61,756 nt of DNA, taken from assembly GCA_051005695.1 (NCBI GenBank), contig JBPCJC010000003.1:1-61756 (forward strand), in the 5' to 3' direction. The position numbers were made by a program, and so were the translations under genes. The stretch comes from JACCTI01 sp051005695. GTDB taxonomy: Bacteria > Verrucomicrobiota > Verrucomicrobiia > Chthoniobacterales > UBA10450. Within the stretch, counting starts at the first letter, position 1. Each line of letters starts with the position of its first letter. A model generated the notes under the pieces. It saw only the letters and a list, made by a program, of their open reading frames with translations. It did no database searches and was not told where the DNA came from. This document shows positions 7,799 through 15,476 of the stretch, piece after piece.

Positions 7799-9778
7799 CT
7801 ACGCGGCCGCGGCGGAACGCGCGCCCATGCGCAAAACCCAGCGATAAAGCACGAACGCAGTCACGGCGAAAGCGAGCCCACCGATGATGATGCTGAGCGT
7901 CCCAAAACCCGGGCCAACGAGGGCGAGGGGCGCGACCCCCCCGGAGAAAACCACGATGGCGGAGAGCACCACGCCGATGATGCTCTCACCGACGATCAAA
8001 CCCGAAGCGAGCAAGACCCCCAGCTGTTTTGTTCCTTCCGAGTTACGGGTACGGTCCGCGCCGCGATCGAAAATAAACCCAACGATCGAACCGACCACAA
8101 TCATGAGCGTGCTCGCCGTGGGCAGGTAAATTCCCAGGCCGACCGCGAGTGGCGGGATGCGCATGCGTTTCGTGGAGCGGGCCAGAATTGCGTCGATCAC
8201 AATCATCGCGATGCCGATGTATGCGCCCATTCGGATCAAACTCCAATCGATGTCCGCGGCGATAACGCCTTGCGCGAGCGACGAGATTAAGCCGGCTTGC
8301 GGCGCAGGCAGAGGCGACGGCCGTAATTCCGCGCCCGGCGCACCGACGAATCCGTAGGCTTGATTGACCAGGTTAAGCACTGGCGGAATCACGACCGACC
8401 CGGCGAGGACACCGATGATGAGCGCGACCTGCTGCTTCCACGGCGTCGCATCGACCAACTGCCCGGTCTTCAGATCTTGCAGATTGTTGTTGGCGATCGC
8501 GGCCACATTGAAAATCACCGCCGTCGTGAAGAGCGCGAATGCCATCAGCGCCTTGGTCGCGTCCGCGCCCACGTAAGGTTTGACTCCGAGCACCAGCAAA
8601 AGCGCGGCGCCGATCACGACCAGGATGCCAATTCCAGAGAGCGGGCTGTTAGAGGAACCGATCAGCCCAGCCATATAACCGCAGACCGCGGAAACGAAGA
8701 AGCTCATCAAAAAGACATAGAAGACGCCGCCAATCACGAGCGTGATCACGTGTGAGCCGAGGCCACTCTCGTTTGCGAAGTAACCCAGAACCCAACCGAT
8801 CGGGAGCATGCATAGCAACGTGACGAGACCGACGATGCCGATCGGGATGTCGCGTTCGGTAATCGGAAGCGTGTCAGCTTTTCCGGCCTTCCGTGCGCGG
8901 TTCGCAGCCATCGCGCCGGCCAGACCACTCGCGACCGGTTTGACCAGTTTCAGCAGAGTCCAAATTGCGGAAACGCCAATCGCCCCAGCGCCGATGAATC
9001 GGACCTTGTGACTCCACGTGCTTTGCGCGAGCGCGCCGGCTGCCGTGGTCAGATCGCCGGTGAGCGCGGCGTAGTGCGGCACCAGCCAACCCCAGCCAAT
9101 GGTCGCGCCGATGAGCATCGCGATCCCGACGGACAATCCACACAAGTGACCGATCGCGAGGAGCGCGAACGACAGCGAGAAATCAAATCCGGTAACCGCG
9201 CCGCGCCGGCCGATCCGGAAAGTCTGCGCGACATCGGACGCGAATATTTGGGTCGCAACGATGATCGCGAAAACCGCAGCCACGATTGATCCCCACACCA
9301 CCGCCAGCAATCCCGAGCGTCCGTGTTCGACTTCGGCGGCATTGGCCTTGCCGCCGCTCCCGACCTTCAGCACCTCCGCGCAAGCCACGCCTTCCGGGTA
9401 GGGCAGGTCCGAGTTCGTCACCAGCGCGCGCCGGAGCGGGATGGAATACATCACCCCGAGAATGCCGCCGAGCGCGCAGATCAAAAACGAGATCCAGAAC
9501 GGAAAAGCGGTCCACCAGCCGATCATGATCAGCCCCGGCAAGACGAAGATGATCGACGAAAGCGTACCCGCCGCCGAGGCGATCGTCTGCACGATATTGT
9601 TCTCCTGCAGGGTTGCACCGCTAAAGCTGCGCAGGATCGCCATCGAAATCACTGCCGCCGGAATCGAGGTCGAAAATGTGAGCCCAGCCTTGAGCCCGAA
9701 GTACACATTCGCCGCGGTGAAGACCAAGGTGATCAGCGTTCCAATAATGATTCCGCGGACGGTAAGTTCTTTACCCAT
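7799..9778 (-). CDS. OPT-family oligopeptide/metal-chelate transporter 2
   Basis: This 659-residue paralogue has the same OPT blocks: TVRGIIIGTLITLVFTAANV, LQENNIVQTIASAAGTLSS, DLPYPEGVACAEVLKVGSGG and NNNLQDLKTGQLVDATPWKQ. It lacks the large hydrophilic insert of its neighbour, which makes it a more typical length. It is the promoter-proximal gene of the pair. A tandem pair could be a duplication with split substrate range or a heteromeric transporter; the sequence cannot decide. Confidence 0.9.
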   Translation of the reverse strand: MGKELTVRGIIIGTLITLVFTAANVYFGLKAGLTFSTSIPAAVISMAILRSFSGATLQENNIVQTIASAAGTLSSIIFVLPGLIMIGWWTAFPFWISFLICALGGILGVMYSIPLRRALVTNSDLPYPEGVACAEVLKVGSGGKANAAEVEHGRSGLLAVVWGSIVAAVFAIIVATQIFASDVAQTFRIGRRGAVTGFDFSLSFALLAIGHLCGLSVGIAMLIGATIGWGWLVPHYAALTGDLTTAAGALAQSTWSHKVRFIGAGAIGVSAIWTLLKLVKPVASGLAGAMAANRARKAGKADTLPITERDIPIGIVGLVTLLCMLPIGWVLGYFANESGLGSHVITLVIGGVFYVFLMSFFVSAVCGYMAGLIGSSNSPLSGIGILVVIGAALLLVLGVKPYVGADATKALMAFALFTTAVIFNVAAIANNNLQDLKTGQLVDATPWKQQVALIIGVLAGSVVIPPVLNLVNQAYGFVGAPGAELRPSPLPAPQAGLISSLAQGVIAADIDWSLIRMGAYIGIAMIVIDAILARSTKRMRIPPLAVGLGIYLPTASTLMIVVGSIVGFIFDRGADRTRNSEGTKQLGVLLASGLIVGESIIGVVLSAIVVFSGGVAPLALVGPGFGTLSIIIGGLAFAVTAFVLYRWVLRMGARSAAAA

Positions 9779-9944
9779 ATTCGTGAGGATCGTAGCGGCT
9801 GAAGATGCGCGAGGTGTCGTTAGGCGTGGCCGTAAAAGGGAGGCGGAAGATAGCTGAAATGGAAATGGATGCGGGATCGGTCCTGATTCCGCTCGCAGTC
9901 AAAAAACGGTGTCGGCGGAACGCGCCGCGTGGGCTCACTGCGAG

Positions 9945-10022
9945 CTAGAACACGCCCAGCACTTTCAGGACAACCACGATGACCACGATAACGCCAATGA
10001 TGTAGAAGATGTTCCGGTTCAT
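9945..10022 (-). CDS. 25-residue membrane peptide
   Basis: The frame MNRNIFYIIGVIVVIVVVLKVLGVF ends in TAG at 9945. It is one hydrophobic helix with a positively charged N-terminus. Small proteins of the form MNxNxxYIIGVIVVxVxxLxxLG recur across bacteria and are usually annotated as hypothetical. I see no good Shine-Dalgarno sequence before the ATG. The matching length and pattern make it likely a real micro-protein. Confidence 0.55.
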   Translation of the reverse strand: MNRNIFYIIGVIVVIVVVLKVLGVF

Positions 10023-10083
10023 AGGAGACGGTGCTTAACAGCGCCGCTCGCGGTTGACCAGATGTTTCGGCAACGGCGTTTGC

Positions 10084-11940
10084 TTAATGCCGGCGCCGCG
10101 TCGCGGACGCGCCGGAAGAATCGGCAAATGTTTCGCGTGGATTCTGCGCGAGGTAATCGGCGATCTCCGCCAGAAACGGGCCGGCGAAATCTTTTAGCTT
10201 TTGCTCGCCGACGCCGGGAACGCGGCGGAATTCGCCGGGCGTGCTCGGGTAAGTGCGCGCCATTTCGCGGAGCGCGACATCGGAGAAAATGACATACGCG
10301 GGCACGTCGCGTTCGTCGGCGATTTTGCGGCGAAGAATTCGCAAGCGTTCGAAGAGCGCTTCGTCGCACTCGATCGTCCCGGCGCGTGCGCGCGACTTCG
10401 TGCTCGTCGGAACATCGATTGGTTTCGTCAGGGTAATCGGGGTGCGTTCGCGCAGCGCGTTCCAGCCCGCTTCACTTAACTCGAGGGTGGCGAATTTTCC
10501 CGGCGCGCATTCCACCAGCCCGAGCCGCAACAGTTCGCGCCCGATCGCCTGCCACGCTTCCCGCTTAAGGTCTCGCCCGATCCCGTAGGTCGAAACCTCG
10601 TTGTGCCCGCGTTGCCGGACCGCTTCGGTGTCGGCGCCGGTGAGCACTTCGATGATGTGATTGAGTCCAAACGCGAACCCGCTTTTCGCGCGCACCCGTT
10701 GGACGCAGGAGAGAAATTTCTGCGCCGCGATCGTGCCGTCGAAAGTTTCGCGCGGGGTCAGGCAATTATCGCAACCGCCACAGGACTCGTTAGGCCGCTC
10801 CTCGCCGAAGTAGCGCAGGAGCGTCGTCCGCCGGCATTCCCGCGCCTCCGCGTAATGCACCATCTGCCGCAACTGTTCGCGCGCGATGCGGGCTTCGCTC
10901 TCGCTTTTTTCGTCGATGAAGCGGGTCTGTTTAACCACGTCGCTCGCACTGAAAAGAAGGACGCATTCGCTCGGCAAACCATCACGCCCGGCGCGCCCGG
11001 TTTCTTGGTAATAGCTCTCGATATTCTTCGGCAGATCGTGATGCACTACGAAGCGCACGTTCGGTTTATTGATCCCCATCCCGAAGGCGATCGTCGCCGT
11101 GATCACGCGCACGTCATCGCGCAAAAACATTTCCTGGTGGCGCGCGCGTTCCCCGGATTCCAGGCCGGCGTGATACGGTTTCGCCGGGACGCGGTCCTGG
11201 TTCAATTTACGCGCGAGCGCGTCGGCGGTTTTCCGGCTGGCGCAATAAACGATCCCGCTCTCGTGCGGCCGCGCCTGCAGAAACGTCAGCAATTGCTCAT
11301 ACGGCGTCGCCTTCGGGACCACGCGATAAGTGAGATTCGGCCGATCGAAACTCGCGACGTAAATCTGCGGGTCGCGCAGTTGCAGTTGCTTGAGAATGTC
11401 CGCGCGCACTCGCTCGGTAGCGGTCGCGGTCAGCGCCATCGTCGGGACCTCCGGCAAGTGCGCGCGGAGTTTTTTCAGTTCGCGATATTCCGGGCGAAAA
11501 TCGTGGCCCCACTCGCTGATGCAGTGTGCTTCATCGATGGCAATTTGTGCGACGTTCCATTCCTTCACTTTCTCGATGAAGGTCTCGAGCATGAGCCGCT
11601 CGGGCGCGACATAGAGCAGACGAAACTCGCCCTGATAAAGTCCGCGCAAGCGCGCGCGCGCCTCGGTCGCGTTGAGCGTGGAATTCAAAAAGGTCGCCGC
11701 GATTCCGCTCGCCTGCAGTCCGTCGACTTGGTCCTTCATCAGGGCGATCAGCGGCGAAACCACCACCGTCAATCCGTCGCGCAAAAGTGCGGGCAATTGA
11801 AAACAGAGCGACTTGCCGCCGCCGGTTGGCATGAGCGCAAAGACGTCGCGCCCCGCGAGCGCATCGCGCACAATCTCTTCCTGCAACGGCCGGAACTCCG
11901 AATAACCGAAATGTTTTTTCAGCGGCGTGCGCAGGTCCAT
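10084..11940 (-). CDS. recQ: ATP-dependent DNA helicase RecQ
   Basis: The ATG at 11940 (MDLRTPLKKHFGYSEFRPLQ) gives 618 residues, normal for RecQ; the frame continues upstream but runs into the neighbour's promoter. Motif I is LMPTGGGKSLCFQLP, motif II is AIDEAHCISEWGHDFRP and motif VI is YYQETGRAGRDG. The RQC zinc site has Cys at AREC and the CGGCDNC cluster. A winged helix and a C-terminal HRDC domain (about 515-600, FERLRILRRKIADERDVPAYVIFSD) follow. It unwinds recombination intermediates in RecF-type repair. It is divergent from the TonB-like gene at 12049. Confidence 0.95.
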   Translation of the reverse strand: MDLRTPLKKHFGYSEFRPLQEEIVRDALAGRDVFALMPTGGGKSLCFQLPALLRDGLTVVVSPLIALMKDQVDGLQASGIAATFLNSTLNATEARARLRGLYQGEFRLLYVAPERLMLETFIEKVKEWNVAQIAIDEAHCISEWGHDFRPEYRELKKLRAHLPEVPTMALTATATERVRADILKQLQLRDPQIYVASFDRPNLTYRVVPKATPYEQLLTFLQARPHESGIVYCASRKTADALARKLNQDRVPAKPYHAGLESGERARHQEMFLRDDVRVITATIAFGMGINKPNVRFVVHHDLPKNIESYYQETGRAGRDGLPSECVLLFSASDVVKQTRFIDEKSESEARIAREQLRQMVHYAEARECRRTTLLRYFGEERPNESCGGCDNCLTPRETFDGTIAAQKFLSCVQRVRAKSGFAFGLNHIIEVLTGADTEAVRQRGHNEVSTYGIGRDLKREAWQAIGRELLRLGLVECAPGKFATLELSEAGWNALRERTPITLTKPIDVPTSTKSRARAGTIECDEALFERLRILRRKIADERDVPAYVIFSDVALREMARTYPSTPGEFRRVPGVGEQKLKDFAGPFLAEIADYLAQNPRETFADSSGASATRRRH

Positions 11941-12048
11941 CGTTCGCCGCAGTATGTCGCAAGACGGGCGCGATTTCCTCGGAAAATCCGCGCTCGGCGC
12001 GCGGAGATTGCGGTTGCGAAACGCCGGGCCGTGGGTTGCGTAAGCGCC

Positions 12049-12777
12049 ATGCGCAGCCCTTGCCGTTTTCTCGCCTTCGCTCTTTGCCTCGCCTGCACCC
12101 TTCGCGCCGAAGGGCAGGGGCGTCCCGAATTTCGTCCCGCGGTCCTCGGCTCCGGTCCCGATTCGTTGATCAACCGGATCGATACCGAAGCGCTCCTCAA
12201 GAATGGCCAAAAAGATGGCGCGATCATGTTTTGCTCGCAGATCGACCAGGATGGCCACGCGCTCGCGAGCTGGACTTACCGCGGCTCGCCCGGATCCGAA
12301 CTGCTGGAGAAAGAGCTGATGGCGAAACTGAAGGACGCGAAATTTCCGCCGGCGATTTACGAGCATCAACCGGTCGGGGTCTTGATGTTCGCGAGCGTTT
12401 TGTTCTCCGCGGAAAATTCGCCGCACATCCAGATTTTCCTAAACCAGGATGGCAAAGCCTTGCAGGCGAAAGCGGATTTCATCGGGCCACAACCGGTCTT
12501 CGGCGCGGACTCGAAGTTCACCGGCTTGCATTGGCCGAACGTGCAGATGCCGGTGCTCCTGACTTCCGCGATCGTAGACCTCACGATCAACGTCGACGAA
12601 AAGGGAAACCTTAAAGACATCGACGTGCTCCGCGAAGAGCCGCCACTGCTCGGTTTCGGCGTTTCAGCGCTGGAAGAATTCCGCGATGCCAAATTCATCC
12701 CGGCGTTTCTCTCCGGCGCAGTCGAGGCGAGCGCGACCGCCCTGCCGGTTTGCTACAAACTCGGCGAGCGCGAATGA
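12049..12777 (+). CDS. secreted protein with TonB-like C-terminal domain
   Basis: The ATG at 12049 starts a 242-residue protein with a signal peptide (RSPCRFLAFALCLACTLRAEG). The last about 80 residues (VDLTINVDEKGNLKDIDVLR, then SALEEFRDAKFIPAFLSG) fit the TonB C-terminal fold pattern: strand, DExGxxxxxxVL, a helix with 'AxxxxxxxKFxPA'. There is no N-terminal ExbB/D-binding helix or Pro-rich linker, so it is not a classical TonB. The upstream frame extending back to 10603 is antisense to recQ and not real. Its stop overlaps the start of the glycosylase gene (ATGA). Confidence 0.6.
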   Translation: MRSPCRFLAFALCLACTLRAEGQGRPEFRPAVLGSGPDSLINRIDTEALLKNGQKDGAIMFCSQIDQDGHALASWTYRGSPGSELLEKELMAKLKDAKFPPAIYEHQPVGVLMFASVLFSAENSPHIQIFLNQDGKALQAKADFIGPQPVFGADSKFTGLHWPNVQMPVLLTSAIVDLTINVDEKGNLKDIDVLREEPPLLGFGVSALEEFRDAKFIPAFLSGAVEASATALPVCYKLGERE

Positions 12778-13394
12778 CGCGGTCGGCGGCGGCCGCTGCT
12801 TCCGCCCCGGGCCGCAAACGCGCGACGCTGATCGGGTCGGATTTTTTCGAGCGCGATCCGTTGAGTTGCGCGCGCGAGTTGATCGGGACGCACCTGATCT
12901 GGGGCCGCTGCGCCGGCACAGTCGTGGAAACCGAGGCCTACTGCGCGGAGAAAGACGAAGCTTGTCACACTTTTTTTCGACCGAGCACCCGCGTCTTTGT
13001 CGCGCGGAATCACGCCGGCGCGGCCTACATTTATTTGAACTACGGGGTGCACTGGATGTTGAACGTGCTCGTCAAAGGTGAGGCGGATGGTTTCGTGCTC
13101 GTCCGCGCGTTGCAACCGACAGCCGGATTAGTGTTGATGCAGAAACGCCGCGGACTCGAGGACGCGCGCCAACTTTGTTCTGGTCCGGGAAAGTTGACCC
13201 AGGCGCTGGCGATTAATTTCGGCGATCACGAGCGCGATCTGTGCGCGGATGCAAGGCACGCTTTTCATTTTGGCGACGCCCTGGCGGACGTTGTCGCCGA
13301 CGGCCGCATCGGAATTTCGCGCGCCGCAAATTTACCCTGGCGTTTCACTTTGCGCGGAAGTCCATTCGTTAGCCGGGTGGTCAAGCCGGGTTGA
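12774..13394 (+). CDS. 3-methyladenine (alkyladenine) DNA glycosylase
   Basis: The 206-residue protein belongs to the AAG/MPG family. Motifs include LARELIGTHLI-like CARELIGTHLIWG, the catalytic region VVETEAYCAEKDEACH, the intercalating-loop region AAYIYLNYGVHWMLNV, and SGPGKLTQALAI. It removes alkylated purines to start base excision repair. The start ATG overlaps the stop of the preceding gene (ATGA), which indicates translational coupling. mnmA follows 33 bases later. Confidence 0.92.
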   Translation: MTRSAAAAASAPGRKRATLIGSDFFERDPLSCARELIGTHLIWGRCAGTVVETEAYCAEKDEACHTFFRPSTRVFVARNHAGAAYIYLNYGVHWMLNVLVKGEADGFVLVRALQPTAGLVLMQKRRGLEDARQLCSGPGKLTQALAINFGDHERDLCADARHAFHFGDALADVVADGRIGISRAANLPWRFTLRGSPFVSRVVKPG

Positions 13395-13427
13395 CTGTGC
13401 GCCGGCTCGGCTGACCTTTTCCGTCCC

Positions 13428-14528
13428 ATGTCCGCAAGTAAACCACGCGTCCTTCTCGGGATGAGCGGCGGCGTTGATTCCAGCGTCGCCGGTTACCTTT
13501 TGCGCGAGCAGGGTTACGATGTCGTCGGCGTGACCATGAAAGTTTGGCCGCAGGATTGTATCTCGCGCGCGGAGGATAAATGCTGCGGGCCACAGGCGGT
13601 AGCCGATGCCCGCAACGTCGCCCACTCGTTAGGCATACCGCACTACGTGGTCGATGAAGCCGATCAATTCGAGAAGCTGGTGATCGATTATTTCTCGAGC
13701 GAGTACCAGGCCGGCCGGACGCCCAATCCGTGCGTCATGTGTAACGAGAAACTGAAGTTCGGGAATCTTTGGGAGAAAGCGCAGGCGCTTGGTTGCGAAT
13801 ATATCGCCACCGGTCACTACGCGATCATCGAGCATCACGCCGACCATGCGGTCCTTCGCAAAGGCGCCGATCCGCGGAAGGACCAATCGTATTTTCTCTT
13901 CAGCCTGCGGCAACCGCAGTTGCGTCGCGCGCTCACTCCGCTCGGGGCGATGTCGAAGCCGGCGATCCGTGAGATCGCGCGTTCGTTAGGCCTGAAGGTG
14001 GCCGATAAAGTCGACAGCCAGGAAATCTGTTTCGTCCCCGGCAACGACTACAAGGCGTTCCTGCGCTCGCATCTCGGCGAGACCGAATTTCACCGCGGCG
14101 GCATCTACGATCTGGAAGGTAATTTTCTCGGCGAACATGGCGGGATCGAGATGTTCACCATCGGCCAGCGCAAAGGCTTGCCCGGCGGTTCCGCGCAGCC
14201 GCGTTACGTGGTCGATATCGATCCGGAAACGAACCGTGTCCTCGTCGGGACGGCGGAAGATTTGGTTTCGGAAGAATTTGAAATCGACCGGGTCAACTGG
14301 ATCAGCCAGGGCGCGCTCGACCAGCCGGTGGAAGTGACGGTCAAGATTCGTTACGCCCATCCGGGCACTCGCGCGACGTTGCATCCTTTGCCTAACGAAT
14401 GCGCGCGCATCGAATTGCACGAACCGCAGAAGGCGATCACGCCCGGGCAGGCGGCAGTTTTTTACCAGGGCGACGTCGTGCTCGGGGGCGGTTGGATTTG
14501 CCGGCAGGTCGCGCTCGCGCCGGCCTAA
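13428..14528 (+). CDS. mnmA: tRNA 2-thiouridylase MnmA
   Basis: This 366-residue enzyme has the PP-loop GMSGGVDSSVAGYLL near the start, the first catalytic cysteine in NPCVMCNEKLKFG (about 103) and the second in DSQEICFVPGNDY (about 200). It thiolates U34 of tRNA-Lys, -Glu and -Gln. Length and motifs are normal. The gene contains three exact copies of the dispersed octamer (13626, 13983, 14391), and a fourth (14524-14531) forms its stop codon: GCC TAA CGA. Confidence 0.97.
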   Translation: MSASKPRVLLGMSGGVDSSVAGYLLREQGYDVVGVTMKVWPQDCISRAEDKCCGPQAVADARNVAHSLGIPHYVVDEADQFEKLVIDYFSSEYQAGRTPNPCVMCNEKLKFGNLWEKAQALGCEYIATGHYAIIEHHADHAVLRKGADPRKDQSYFLFSLRQPQLRRALTPLGAMSKPAIREIARSLGLKVADKVDSQEICFVPGNDYKAFLRSHLGETEFHRGGIYDLEGNFLGEHGGIEMFTIGQRKGLPGGSAQPRYVVDIDPETNRVLVGTAEDLVSEEFEIDRVNWISQGALDQPVEVTVKIRYAHPGTRATLHPLPNECARIELHEPQKAITPGQAAVFYQGDVVLGGGWICRQVALAPA

Positions 14529-14534
14529 CGAGTG

Positions 14535-14793
14535 GTGGCGGACGAAGTCTGGCTCGCGCTGAGCACTCCCCGGCGTCCGCTCAATTTATCATTGGCAAGG
14601 AAAGCTCGAGGATTCCGCGGAAACGATCGTGTTCTTCAAAATCACCCGCGCCGCCTTCCCGGCCTTTCAGGAAAAGTTAAAAAGCCTGCACCCGTATGAG
14701 CTCCCGGAAGTGATTGCGCTCCCGCTCGCCGCCGGGTTGCCGGATTACCTAAACTGGGTGCGCGAAAATTGTTCGCCGCCGCCCACAAAATAG
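14535..14793 (+). pseudogene. cutA: cutA remnant with internal out-of-frame deletion
   Basis: A GTG at 14535 begins VADEVWLALSTP, the first strand of CutA divalent-cation tolerance proteins. The sequence then jumps, in another frame, to LPGVRSIYHWQGKLEDSAET, FFKITRAAFPAFQEKLKSLH and HPYELPEVIALPLAAG, ending in TAG at 14791. About 25 residues, including the usual 'EExLAACVN' helix, are missing between the two parts and the frame is shifted. The gene therefore looks inactivated by a deletion near 14572-14580. Its end abuts the stop of the convergent dipeptidase gene. Confidence 0.75.
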
Positions 14794-15450
14794 TCAGCGA
14801 GCGGAGATGGTCACGTCCGTGACCGCGCGATATTTCTGCCAATCTTTCGCGACGAAGTGCCACCACTCGGTGCGCATTCCGAAGAAGCCCGCGTGTCCCA
14901 TCGCGCGCTGCAGGGTGTGCAGATTATCGCGAATGTACGGATCATTGCCGAGATAACGCAGCATGGCCGCGGGCGTGAAAGCATCGAAGTCCGTGGGCAT
15001 GGTCACTTCCTTGCCGTTTTCGTAAACGAGGGTGGCATCGATCGCCACCCCCCAACTGTGGAGCGAACCGCGACCGTCCGACGGGTCGGCGACGTAATCG
15101 TGATTCCGGTAAAGCTCCCAAAGTTGATCGTGCGCCGCCTTCGGCCGGTAAGCGTCCCAGATTTTCAGGCGAAACCCGCGCATCTGCAGATAACTCTGCG
15201 CCTCCACCAGGCGGGCCGCGACCGTTGGCCTAACGAGTGCTGGCATGCCCGCCGGATAGAGCGGCCGCTGCGCGATATTGTGGCTGCCGGCGTAACGCAG
15301 CTCGACCGCGATCGTCGGATCGATCGTCTGGATGTCGACTAGCTCCGGTTCGGGCGTGGCCGCGGGCAGTCGCGTAGCGAAAACCAGCGCCGCGATCGCG
15401 AAGGGGCAAAAAAATCGGCGATTCAAAAAGCTTCGGGGGTTGAAATTCAA
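14794..15450 (-). CDS. D-Ala-D-Ala dipeptidase, VanX/DdpX family (M15D)
   Basis: The 218-residue protein has a signal peptide (FFCPFAIAALVFATRLPAA) and a peptidase M15D domain. It contains LKIWDAYRPKAAHDQLW, the zinc ligands in SLHSWGVAIDATLV (His and Asp) and the late MRTEWWHFVA (Glu and His). The enzyme hydrolyses D-alanyl-D-alanine and acts in the periplasm, probably in cell-wall turnover. There is no vanH/vanA neighbour, so resistance is not suggested. It is convergent with the cutA remnant. Confidence 0.9.
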   Translation of the reverse strand: MNFNPRSFLNRRFFCPFAIAALVFATRLPAATPEPELVDIQTIDPTIAVELRYAGSHNIAQRPLYPAGMPALVRPTVAARLVEAQSYLQMRGFRLKIWDAYRPKAAHDQLWELYRNHDYVADPSDGRGSLHSWGVAIDATLVYENGKEVTMPTDFDAFTPAAMLRYLGNDPYIRDNLHTLQRAMGHAGFFGMRTEWWHFVAKDWQKYRAVTDVTISAR

Positions 15451-15476
15451 AAGCGCCGGGAGAGCGGCGCCGTCTT

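Noticed and set aside
10603..12048. Long plus-strand frame opposite recQ, continuous with the TonB-like gene
   Set aside because: It is antisense to a complete, motif-rich RecQ. The downstream gene has its own ATG with a signal peptide at 12049. Long antisense frames are common in high-GC DNA.
14794..15450. vanX-type resistance gene
   Set aside because: No vanA/vanH/vanS/vanR neighbours, and a signal peptide puts the enzyme outside the cytoplasm, which suits wall turnover rather than vancomycin resistance.
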